From Rubrobacter aplysinae (GTDB lineage: Bacteria; Actinomycetota; Rubrobacteria; Rubrobacterales; Rubrobacteraceae): a DNA stretch of 64,000 nucleotides. The notes under the pieces were generated by a model. That model worked only from the letters and a program-made list of their open reading frames with translations, had not been told where the DNA came from and made no database searches. Location: NCBI RefSeq assembly GCF_001029505.1, contig NZ_LEKH01000012.1, forward strand, positions 1-64,000, written 5' to 3'. Numbering within the stretch: the stretch's first letter is position 1; each line of letters starts with the position of its first letter. The translations under genes and the position numbers were made by a program. Positions 35,669 through 43,509 of this stretch are shown one piece after another.

Positions 35669-35984
35669 GTCCGCTCCCCTCTCCTCTATAGTCTGGCGAA
35701 GTCGTACTGTAAGACGGTAAGCGACTCGCTATGTTTCTTAACTTTTAGTCACCAACATTGGTGTAACTTATATAGAGGAGCGTATGAAAATGGAAGTGGA
35801 ATTACACACGACTACACTTTATTAACATCAAAGTATATGAAAATGCTAGCACCATGTCGCACCATAAGACTAGCGCTGTGACTAGACTCCTCGAATTACG
35901 CGCACAAAGCATCTAACGATGTACTCGAGAAACATCGTGCATGGTTTAGGAGGTCTAGCTGTTTCAGAACGACCAGTTCTCCCG
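35669..35984. other. Intergenic region with palindrome, low GC
   Basis: A 316-base stretch, more AT-rich than its surroundings, with no ORF. CACCAA-CA-TTGGTG at 35750-35763 is followed by TAACTTATA. A similar ACCAA-GTG-TTGGT-AACTATA lies upstream of the fourth sulfotransferase (21134-21152). In both cases the motif lies upstream of a leftward gene. Confidence 0.4.
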
Positions 35985-36785
35985 TTACCAGTAGGCTCTC
36001 CGACGTAGCTTGAGCGCCACCCTCATACCTTTGGCGAGAACCTTTTTGGTCCGCTGGCTCCAGGGCGGCTCGTTAGGCAGGTAGCGGGCTCGGATGGCGG
36101 CGTCTTCCTCATCGCTCCGGTCCCGTAGACGCTGATTCTTCTGCTCCGGGTAGAACCGAATCCGCGACCAGCGCCTCGGTACGTGGTGCAGTCCGGTGTG
36201 CTCGGCGAAGCGCGCCCAGAGGTCGGCGTCCATCGCCAGGTTGAAACTCGGGTCCAGGCCGCCGACCTTCTCGTACAGCTCGCGGCGCCAGAAGGTAGAG
36301 GGCTGCGAGAGGTAATTGTAGTCGTACATCCAGATAAAGCGGTTGAAAGGTATCTCTTTCTTGGGTTGGATCGGGTTGTCTTCGCCGTCTATCCACAGGC
36401 TGTCACCGTAGGCGACCTGCCAGTCGGGATTACGGGTAAAGGTCTTTGCGACCTCCTGAAGGGTGTGGGGCTCAAGCAGGTCGTCCGAGCAGAGCCAGCC
36501 CTGGATGTCTCCGGTTGACTTCTCGAAGCCCTTTGCAAGAGCGTCGGTCTGGCCCTCGTCGGGCTGACTCTGCCAGTACGCCAGGTGATCCGAGTATCGC
36601 TCTATTATCTCTGCGCTCCCGTCGTCGGAGCCACCGTCCATGATGATGTACTCCAGGTTTGGATAGCCCTGATCCAGAACGCTCAAAATAGTCTTCTCGA
36701 TGTACTCGGCCTGGTTGAAGGAAGGGGTGACTATGGATATTTTAGGCCACCGCGCCGCGTAGTTTTGCAAAGGTTTACCCTCCAT
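35985..36785 (-). CDS. Glycosyltransferase, GT2 family
   Basis: A 266-residue GT-A glycosyltransferase with an inverting GT2 fold: SIVTPSFNQAEYIEKTILSV, DGGSDDGSAEII, the DxD-like CSDDLLEP, and the acceptor-side GGLDPSFNLAMDADLWARF. It would add a sugar to a repeat unit or side chain. It is the last gene of the leftward chain-length/kinase/polymerase operon, 25 bases after the polymerase gene. Confidence 0.93.
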   Translation of the reverse strand: MEGKPLQNYAARWPKISIVTPSFNQAEYIEKTILSVLDQGYPNLEYIIMDGGSDDGSAEIIERYSDHLAYWQSQPDEGQTDALAKGFEKSTGDIQGWLCSDDLLEPHTLQEVAKTFTRNPDWQVAYGDSLWIDGEDNPIQPKKEIPFNRFIWMYDYNYLSQPSTFWRRELYEKVGGLDPSFNLAMDADLWARFAEHTGLHHVPRRWSRIRFYPEQKNQRLRDRSDEEDAAIRARYLPNEPPWSQRTKKVLAKGMRVALKLRRRAYW

Positions 36786-36810
36786 ACTGCCCTCTAACAG
36801 CTGAACGCGA

Positions 36811-38388
36811 TTATCTCACAGCCGGATGCCGGGAGGCAGGCTCCCGACTCGGGTCCTCTGGAGTTTCTGGACCGGCCTCTTCGTCACCAGGCTCCGCAGG
36901 CGGACTCGCGGCCGAGCGACTCGCCATAAGCCCGAGTAGAGCGAAGACGATGATGAACGGGATCTCCATGTAGTTCTGCATGAGGCTAGTGGAGACGTTC
37001 AAGAAGAGGTAGAAGACCATAAAGAGCAGCAACATCCAACCTAGCGGCTCTCCCCGGCGGCCCCTGTTAGTGGCTAGGAGCATCACGTAGATCCAGAATG
37101 CCATAAAGAGGAGGAACCCGATTACTCCGGTGGAGAGGAACTCTTCGAGAAAGCCGTTGTGGGCGGAGACCACCGGGAAGCCCGCCGCTCCTTCCATGAT
37201 TTGCAGATTTACCGGGTTCCAGAAGGCCGCGAAGCCGTGGCCCAGAAACGGACGCTCCAGGAACTCGGGGATGAGCGCCGCCCAGAGGTCCGTTCTGCCG
37301 GTCAGGGTCAGGGTCTGCTCCACGTCTCCGCGGGCCAGAAACGGGATCAAAAGATCCAGCGCCCCGCGTGAGTAGGAGATGTACGTCGCGAAGGCTACTA
37401 GTAGCAGCAGCCCGGCCTGGAAGGCCCGTTCGTGGGCCCGCGCCCGGTAGAGCAGATAGACGAGGCCGAAGGCGAGCATCGCCCACAGCATGGGACCCCG
37501 GGTCTTGAGGATCAGTATGGGCGCGACGAGGAAGAGGATCCAGAGCCAGTCCCGAGGCCGCCACCTCGTGAGCCCCATAACGGCGCCCATCACGAGCACG
37601 AGCACGGCGGAGAGCACCGGCCGGGAAATGTACTTGGTGAAGTCTCCAGCGACGATCAGACGCTGGCTCGGATCGAGCGGGTTGTACGTCCCCAGATGCA
37701 AAGGTAGGGGCAGTATGATCACGAGAGCCGAGAGCATGCCCGCCAGAAAGATGTGCTTGAGCAGTAGTCTGGCTCCATCCGGCCTCGCACCGTAGAATCC
37801 GGCCCCGAAGCCCAGGCTACCGAGAGAGACCAGGGCAAAGGCCACGAGACCCCGGGTGCTAAGAGGCTCGTAGGTGGTCCAGAAGAGCGTGGAGTATCCC
37901 CAGCCCAGATATACCACCCACAGCCCCAGAGCCCAGCGGAAGGCCCCCTCGAACTTCATCATCGCCGCCGGTAGGAACAGCATCCCGAGCATGCCGAAGG
38001 AGGCTACCATCACCTGGTTCTGCAGCGAACCGGAGGCGGCTGACTGGACCGCCTGGTCCCCGACCTCCCGTTCGGCGACCTCCAGCATTGGTATGACCAT
38101 GATCACCCAGAACAAGAGTAGGTATGCTCCGACCAGCCTTCCGACCCAGACGTGGCTGGCGAACCCTTGTAGCGCACCGCCGGTAAGCCCAACGGTCCAA
38201 TCCCCCTCCGTCTTCATCCTGCTGTCGCGCACCATGAGCCACAAGCCGAGCGCGAAGACCGTGCCGGTGACCAGGAGGGCGAGCAGCGGCGCGTACACGA
38301 ACCCGGCGCCGCCTGCCACGGCGAGTATCATGACCAGCGCCCACACTCTCGCCGAAAGATGGCCGGGCGCGTTACCGGAGATACGCAC
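36811..38388 (-). CDS. O-antigen ligase/polymerase-family membrane protein
   Basis: A 525-residue protein with 10-12 membrane segments and the Wzy_C/WaaL signature loop: GRTDLWAALIPEFLERPFLGHGFAAFW followed by SAHNGFLEEFLSTGVIGFLLF (each quoted only to show the conserved GxG and HNxxLE features). It probably polymerises repeat units on the outer face of the membrane or ligates chains. The C-terminal 40 residues are polar and proline-rich. It is encoded between the tyrosine kinase (35 bases) and the GT2 enzyme (25 bases). Confidence 0.87.
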   Translation of the reverse strand: MRISGNAPGHLSARVWALVMILAVAGGAGFVYAPLLALLVTGTVFALGLWLMVRDSRMKTEGDWTVGLTGGALQGFASHVWVGRLVGAYLLLFWVIMVIPMLEVAEREVGDQAVQSAASGSLQNQVMVASFGMLGMLFLPAAMMKFEGAFRWALGLWVVYLGWGYSTLFWTTYEPLSTRGLVAFALVSLGSLGFGAGFYGARPDGARLLLKHIFLAGMLSALVIILPLPLHLGTYNPLDPSQRLIVAGDFTKYISRPVLSAVLVLVMGAVMGLTRWRPRDWLWILFLVAPILILKTRGPMLWAMLAFGLVYLLYRARAHERAFQAGLLLLVAFATYISYSRGALDLLIPFLARGDVEQTLTLTGRTDLWAALIPEFLERPFLGHGFAAFWNPVNLQIMEGAAGFPVVSAHNGFLEEFLSTGVIGFLLFMAFWIYVMLLATNRGRRGEPLGWMLLLFMVFYLFLNVSTSLMQNYMEIPFIIVFALLGLMASRSAASPPAEPGDEEAGPETPEDPSREPASRHPAVR

Positions 38389-38423
38389 GCTCTACCGGGG
38401 ATACGCCGGGGTCGGGAGACATC

Positions 38424-39155
38424 TCACTTGTAAGCCTGCTTGCCGTAGTATCCGGCGGTGGAGCCGCCGACGTTGCTCATAACGGTGCCGAACACCTTCG
38501 CCCCGACGGCCTCCAGGCTGCGCCTGCTCTGGCGTAGGGCCGCCTTGCGGGTCTTCTGAGCGTCGAGCACTAGCAGTACGCCGTCGCCCTGACTGGCGAG
38601 GATTGAGGGGTCGGAGACCAGCCCGACCGGGGGAGCGTCGAGCAGCACGTAGTCGAACTCCCGGCGTATTGCAGAGAGAAACTCCGAGAACCGTTTGGAG
38701 CCCAGAAGCTCCGTCGGGTTCGGCGGTATAGGGCCGGAGGTTATTACCCGCAGGTTCTCGACCGGCTCCCGCCAGACGCCGGCGGGCTCCCGGCCGCCGG
38801 CGACCACGTCTACCAGGCCCCGCATGTTGCGCAGGCCGAAGATCTGGTGTAGAGAGGGCCGCCTAAGGTCGCAGTCCAGGATCAGGGTGCTCCTCTCTGC
38901 CTGCGCGAGCACGACCCCGAGGTTCGCGCAGACCGTGCTCTTGCCCTCCTGGGGATTGGCGCTGGTTAGCACTATCACCTCTGGGGGCTCGTCCACGAGG
39001 GCGTAGATCAGGTTCGTACGCAGGGTTCGGTACGCCTCGGCGGCGACGCCTTCCGGGTCGAGGAAGGTCACGAGACCGTCGGATACGCCGCTGCCGGAGG
39101 TCTGTTGCTGTTGGTCCTGGGGATCTTCCTGGGGGCGTTGGAAGTCTTCACTCAT
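38424..39155 (-). CDS. CpsD/CapB-type bacterial tyrosine kinase
   Basis: A 243-residue cytoplasmic BY-kinase. Walker A is SANPQEGKSTVCANLG, Walker A' is LILDCDLRRPSLH, and Walker B is DYVLLDAPPVGLVSD. The C-terminus YYGKQAYK is a minimal tyrosine cluster for autophosphorylation. The N-terminal ETYRTLRTN-like element (EAYRTLRTNL) is the oligomerisation segment. It overlaps its membrane activator gene by 4 bases, the usual CpsC/CpsD arrangement. The likely phosphatase partner is the LMW phosphatase at 16.7 kb. Confidence 0.92.
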   Translation of the reverse strand: MSEDFQRPQEDPQDQQQQTSGSGVSDGLVTFLDPEGVAAEAYRTLRTNLIYALVDEPPEVIVLTSANPQEGKSTVCANLGVVLAQAERSTLILDCDLRRPSLHQIFGLRNMRGLVDVVAGGREPAGVWREPVENLRVITSGPIPPNPTELLGSKRFSEFLSAIRREFDYVLLDAPPVGLVSDPSILASQGDGVLLVLDAQKTRKAALRQSRRSLEAVGAKVFGTVMSNVGGSTAGYYGKQAYK

Positions 39156-39970
39156 GAGCCGGACCTCTTAGATACCTTGGACGTCTTCCTGCCGGACGAG
39201 GCGCCGAATTCGGGGATAATGCCGAAGGTGGGCACGCCGGAGATTTCCTCTACCTCCTCCGCGGAGCGCCAGCTGTCGTCCATGAACTCCAGCAATATAG
39301 CGAGTCCCACCCCGAACATCAGCCCGAGACCCAGGGCGAGCAGTCCATTCAGTATAGGGGTCGGGCTCGCCGGGGAGGTTGGCTGCACCGCAGGCTCCCA
39401 GACCTCCGCGGTTATGACACCGCCGCTCACCTCGGAAACTTGGTTGGATGAAACTTGGCCGATGGAGTTCGCCACCTGCTCGGCCCGGGCGGGGTCCGTG
39501 TCCGTGTAAACGACCTCTATGAACTGGGTGTCCGGCACGGCCTCTACGCTGGTGTTTTCCAGTAGGGCCTGCGGCTCCACCTGGAGCCCGAGGTTGTCTA
39601 CCACGGAAGCGGCTATAGGACGGCTCGAAACCGCCTCCACGACCGTCTGCACCAGGCTCTGTACGCCGGCCACGTCGCTCCCCAGGCTCGTGGAGTCTTG
39701 CGAAGGGCTCTGGCTGACCAGTATCGTCGTGGTGGCCTCGTACCGCGGCGTCTGCGTGAGGCTCACGCCCGCCGCCGCCGCGGCGAAGAGCAGCGCAGCC
39801 AGCACTATTATCCACAGCCTTCTCCAGAGTATACGGAGAAAGTCTGTCAGGGAGACGGCATATCCCGGTTCGTTGCCTTTCAAAGGCTCACCAATCCGAA
39901 CACTACTTTCCAGGAGAATTGTATTCCACACTCCTCCACATTCTACGCTTCCTCTATTGTGCGGGATCAT
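39152..39970 (-). CDS. Chain-length determinant/kinase activator (Wzz/CpsC type)
   Basis: A 272-residue membrane protein with a Wzz domain. The first membrane helix (LWIIVLAALLFAAAAAGVSL, about residues 53-72) follows the typical SLTDFLRILWRRL segment. An extracellular loop with TRPYEATTTIL-like start (RYEATTTILVS) follows, and a second helix near residues 205-225 has the proline-rich lead-in PTSPASPTPILNGLLA. The C-terminal tail extends into the cytoplasm to activate the CpsD kinase. The start is uncertain: TTG at about 39889 (before KGNEPGYAVSL) would remove a poorly conserved leader. It heads the leftward operon. Confidence 0.9.
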   Translation of the reverse strand: MIPHNRGSVECGGVWNTILLESSVRIGEPLKGNEPGYAVSLTDFLRILWRRLWIIVLAALLFAAAAAGVSLTQTPRYEATTTILVSQSPSQDSTSLGSDVAGVQSLVQTVVEAVSSRPIAASVVDNLGLQVEPQALLENTSVEAVPDTQFIEVVYTDTDPARAEQVANSIGQVSSNQVSEVSGGVITAEVWEPAVQPTSPASPTPILNGLLALGLGLMFGVGLAILLEFMDDSWRSAEEVEEISGVPTFGIIPEFGASSGRKTSKVSKRSGS

Positions 39971-40074
39971 TCTTACTCTAACTTCTGACTCTAATCAGCC
40001 ACGCTACCGCATTTCTGTGCTTCTACGCGGCCGGAGACGATATACTTGTCGCACATTAAAGTATTCGGGAGAAG

Positions 40075-42018
40075 ATGAAGGCCCTCTCCAGACTGCGAAC
40101 CACTTTCAAAACTCTTACAAACAACCGCCTGGCACCGTCCCTGGCACTCGTAGCGGTCGTCCTGATGGTGACTTGGATGGGAGACTTGGGCGGCGGGTAC
40201 TATGTAGGAGAGTGGGGGGCGGTGGCCTTGATCCTGGCTCTACTACTGCTGCTCCTCTGTGTAACGGGTCTGCTGCGGGAGGCGGGCTCTCCCTGGAGTG
40301 TGGCCGCGCTAGGCCTGTTGACCGCTTACACGGCATGGACCTTTGCCTCCATGCTCTGGTCGCCAAACGGGGGCGCGGCCTGGCTCGGCGCGGGGCAGGC
40401 GCTACTCTACCTCCTCTCATTCTTGGTCGCGGCGGCCTTGATCCGACTCGGAGCCTCAAGACGCTGGGCCCTGGCCTCTTCGGTTGCGGGGCCGGGGATA
40501 GTGGCGGCGCTGACCTTCTCAAGCCTACCCTCACAGGTTGGGATGCTCTTCAAGGATAATAGGCTCGTCGGGACCGTCGGCTATTACAACGGTGAAGCGG
40601 CTTTTCTGCTCGTCCCTTTCTGGGTCGCCGTGTATCTGGCGGGGTCTCGGTCCATAAACCCGGTGCTGCGCGCTGGCGTTCTGATCTGTGCCACCCTCTG
40701 CATCGAGCTGGCCGTTCTTACCCAATCTCGCGGGGCGATGGTCGCGCTTGCGGTGTCTGCGTTGGTCTTCTTCGTCTTCTCCGGCGAGCGTCTGCGCGGG
40801 TTGCTCGCCCTTCTCCCGGTTGCCGTTGCCGTTGCCATAGCCTTCCCCGCGCTCAACGAAGTATACCTGCGTTTTCTGGACGGTGAGAGCCCCGGGGTAA
40901 CGCTCGACCGGGTGATCCTGCTGGCCTGGGCCTCCGCCGCCGGAGCCGGGCTCTACGGCCTGCTCTGGGGGCTGCTGGACCGCCGCTGGACACCGCCTCA
41001 GGCTTTGGTGAGGATGGCGGGTGCGGCCACACTCGTCTGTGCCGCCGTGCTGTGCATCGCGGGACTGGTGGCCGTGGACGAACGCGTCGGGAGCCCGGTC
41101 GCGCTGGCCCAGGACAAGTGGGAGGCTTTCAGAACGAGCGACACCACCGGGCAGGATCAGAGTCGCTTTTTGAGTGCCTCCGGGACGGGCCGCTTCCCGC
41201 TCTGGGAGGTGGCATGGGGGGACTTTACGCAGAACCCCGCGCTAGGCGTCGGGACCCAGAACTACGAGGCCACCTACTACCAAGACCGGGATACGGTGGC
41301 CGGCTACGTGCAACAGCCCCACATGCTACCGTTAGAGATACTGGCCGAGCGCGGCCTCGTCGGCGGGGTATTGTTCGCGGGATTCATGGCCGTGTGCGTC
41401 GCCGCCGGGCTGTGGGAGCGTTTCACGGGACTAAACGCCCAGGGTAAGGCCCAGGTCGGCGCGCTGGTGGCCGCGGTCTCCTACTGGTTCGTCCACGCGA
41501 GCGCGGAGTGGTTCTGGCAGCTCCCGGCGGTAACGATGCCCGCCTTCGTGTACCTGGCCGTGCTAGTGCTGCCCTGGCTGCGGTCCAGGAATATGCCCGC
41601 CGGGTGGCCGCTGCGCGCGGCGGGCCTCGGCATCTCGGTGCTCGCGGTGGCGGCTATCCTGCCGCTATCTCTCTCCGGCTATTACCTGAACCAGAGTACA
41701 AACCCTACCGCGAGCACCGGTGAGGCACTAACGGCTGTCGAGAGGGCCCAGACGTTTAACCCCCTCGATCCCCGTCCGCACCAGCGCGAAGCGGAGCTCG
41801 CGCTACAGGCGGATGACCCCCAGAGAGCGGAGACGGCGTACCTTGAGGCCGCCCGTCTTAACCCCGAGCACTACGCGCCGCTTGAGATCCTCGCCGTCTT
41901 CTACCAGCGTCAGGGCGAGACCGAGAAGGCCCGTGAGATGTACCGGGAGGCCATAGAGCTCAACCCACTGGACCCGGAACTGCAGAAACGGGCAGAAGAG
42001 CTCGGAGCCGCCTCGTAA
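40075..42018 (+). CDS. O-antigen ligase-family protein with C-terminal TPR repeats
   Basis: A 647-residue protein. The first 550 residues hold 10-12 membrane segments and the Wzy_C loop (GTGRFPLWEVAWGDFTQNPA, then LGVGTQNY and QQPHMLPLEILAERGLVGGV). The last 90 residues are tetratricopeptide repeats (AETAYLEAARLNPEHYAPLE, EKAREMYREAIELNPLDPEL). This ligase-TPR fusion is common in Gram-positive and deep-branching bacteria and differs from the plain polymerase at 36.8-38.4 kb. The window therefore has both a polymerase and a second ligase. ATG start after GGGAGAAG, with a TATACT -10-like box at 40041-40046. Confidence 0.88.
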   Translation: MKALSRLRTTFKTLTNNRLAPSLALVAVVLMVTWMGDLGGGYYVGEWGAVALILALLLLLLCVTGLLREAGSPWSVAALGLLTAYTAWTFASMLWSPNGGAAWLGAGQALLYLLSFLVAAALIRLGASRRWALASSVAGPGIVAALTFSSLPSQVGMLFKDNRLVGTVGYYNGEAAFLLVPFWVAVYLAGSRSINPVLRAGVLICATLCIELAVLTQSRGAMVALAVSALVFFVFSGERLRGLLALLPVAVAVAIAFPALNEVYLRFLDGESPGVTLDRVILLAWASAAGAGLYGLLWGLLDRRWTPPQALVRMAGAATLVCAAVLCIAGLVAVDERVGSPVALAQDKWEAFRTSDTTGQDQSRFLSASGTGRFPLWEVAWGDFTQNPALGVGTQNYEATYYQDRDTVAGYVQQPHMLPLEILAERGLVGGVLFAGFMAVCVAAGLWERFTGLNAQGKAQVGALVAAVSYWFVHASAEWFWQLPAVTMPAFVYLAVLVLPWLRSRNMPAGWPLRAAGLGISVLAVAAILPLSLSGYYLNQSTNPTASTGEALTAVERAQTFNPLDPRPHQREAELALQADDPQRAETAYLEAARLNPEHYAPLEILAVFYQRQGETEKAREMYREAIELNPLDPELQKRAEELGAAS

Positions 42019-42075
42019 GGCTGCCTCCTCTATCCTTGCGGCTCCCTGTTCAGAAGACCTATGCTCGAGTTATCT

Positions 42076-42089
42076 AGCACTTAGGTGCT
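42076..42089. promoter_or_regulatory. AGCAC-TTAG-GTGCT palindrome
   Basis: A perfect 5-bp inverted repeat with a 4-base spacer, upstream of the LPDTG protein gene. The core ACTTAGGTGCT differs by one or two bases from ACTTTGGTGTT at 14390-14400 and ACTTTGGTGCT at 22710-22720, both upstream of c-di-GMP or polysaccharide genes. I infer a shared protein-binding site. Confidence 0.4.
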
Positions 42090-42269
42090 GCCGCAGGGTT
42101 AGCATTCTTTGACCCCTTTGCATGCTTAAGGTGCCTTGCGGGTAAAGAGGGGAGGTGAGGCCCTTTTCAGCCCCTGGTAGTCGTGGTTAGCTTATAAAAA
42201 TAGGTGATGAATAACACTACAGGAAAAACGACGTAGATGTTTCCAGCGGCAGCAAACGGAGGAGAACGG

Positions 42270-42653
42270 ATGAGTAGAGAAGGTATCCTGCAGACGAGCC
42301 TTCGTATGATGGTAATCATAGCCGCTACGCTGGCGCTGACGCTGTCCTGGTCTTCGGTAGCGGCGGCGCAACAGGGAGGCCCTCCCGCCGACGAGCAATA
42401 TGGGAATCCGGCAAGCTCGATTGGTCCAAGCGAGAGCGGTTCGGGAGACACTGGTTCCGAAGGCGCCGGTTCCGGAGATGTCGCAAGCGCCTCGGTCGCC
42501 CAGTCTGGTGAGCCGGGAGCCGCCGCGGGATCCGCGAGCCAGGCGGTAAGCGTGCTCCCCGATACGGGCGGACCCGCCCTCCTCCTGAGCCTGGCGGGTC
42601 TAGCGATGCTCGGAGCCGGCATGCTTTTGATCAGGCAGGTAGGACGCCGCTGA
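42270..42653 (+). CDS. Small LPDTG-anchored surface protein
   Basis: A 127-residue protein from ATG 42270, chosen for GGAGGAG five bases upstream. A signal peptide (about 1-33, ending SSVAAAQ) is followed by a low-complexity Ser/Gly/Glu/Ala spacer (residues about 34-92). At the end comes a complete sortase sorting signal: LPDTGG, a hydrophobic helix (LLLSLAGLAMLGAGMLLI) and a basic tail RQVGRR. It would be cleaved by a sortase between Thr and Gly and joined to peptidoglycan. No sortase gene lies in the window. It has no recognisable ligand-binding domain, so it may be a stalk or wall spacer. Confidence 0.82.
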   Translation: MSREGILQTSLRMMVIIAATLALTLSWSSVAAAQQGGPPADEQYGNPASSIGPSESGSGDTGSEGAGSGDVASASVAQSGEPGAAAGSASQAVSVLPDTGGPALLLSLAGLAMLGAGMLLIRQVGRR

Positions 42654-42999
42654 ACCCGTATAGTCGCCTATTACACGACGTTACTCGGTGCGTTGTGTAC
42701 GTTCGGTAACTGGGCAGAATCGCGTACCGGCTCCAGGAATGATGGGGTAAGGAGATGGGGCGCCCGAACTGCCCTCGGGTGTCTTGCCCGGTGAAAGAGT
42801 ACGGGAGTGCCTCGAACAAGAAGAAAGAGTATTAACCTCGGGGCGCGACGGGGCACCGGTTACGAGAGCTATGGGAGGGTTGAGAGGATCGCGAGGCTCT
42901 AGAACGGCAGTCCTCTGTGTTCTGCCATGCATCTCGGAAGAGAGGCTCTGCGTGGCCTGTTAGATAAGTAGGCTTGCGTGAGAATAACCTGGGGGGCCG
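42654..42999. other. Intergenic region before the DUF7452-like gene
   Basis: A 346-base stretch without a supported gene. It contains several short potential stems (for example CCCGA-N7-TCGGG at about 42763-42779) and two direct GAGGCTCT copies about 50 bases apart (about 42892 and 42942). I could not match it to a known riboswitch class. Confidence 0.35.
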
Positions 43000-43452
43000 A
43001 TGAGAATCAGGTCTGTCGTAAAGCTGTCGCTGGTCTTGATCCTCATTCTGGTACTTACTACAGAGGGATACTACCTCTACTCGTACTACGCGAACCTCCC
43101 CTCGGGTCTCCCGGACTCCGGCTCTGTGGACTCTGGCTCCACTTCCGCGGTAGAGGATTCGGCGGGCCTCCCGGGAGAGTCTACCGTGTTCGTCCACCGC
43201 GTAACACCAGAGAACAATTCAGCCAATAGCACCTACCTGGACAACCCTTTAACCAACGGTAACCCTGCGGTCGTCGTAGTCGTTACGCAGAGCTGGAACC
43301 CGGGAGGCCAGGGCGGAACCTACAATGACCATTCCGTGGGAGTATGGTACGACGCCAGCAGGGACAGATGGGCCATCTTCAACCAGGATAGAGAGCCCAT
43401 GCCAGATGATGCGGCCTTCAACGTCCTTGTCTTTCCGGACTCTACGGGATAG
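43000..43452 (+). CDS. Exported protein with DUF7452-like domain
   Basis: A 150-residue protein. One N-terminal membrane helix or signal (LSLVLILILVLTTEGYYLY) is followed by a Ser/Asp-rich spacer. From residue 63 comes a compact domain (VFVHRVTPENNSANSTYLDN, then TQSWNPGGQGGTYNDHSVGV and ending WAIFNQDREPMP). This matches a conserved domain found in many secreted proteins of unknown role, which I recall as DUF7452. ATG start preceded by a GGGGGG run. It stands alone downstream of the surface protein gene. Confidence 0.72.
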   Translation: MRIRSVVKLSLVLILILVLTTEGYYLYSYYANLPSGLPDSGSVDSGSTSAVEDSAGLPGESTVFVHRVTPENNSANSTYLDNPLTNGNPAVVVVVTQSWNPGGQGGTYNDHSVGVWYDASRDRWAIFNQDREPMPDDAAFNVLVFPDSTG

Positions 43453-43509
43453 AGCGTGTCACGAGCGATGCAATCTCGCTGCGGTCCTGGCCCGTCGAGG
43501 CGCAGGAGA

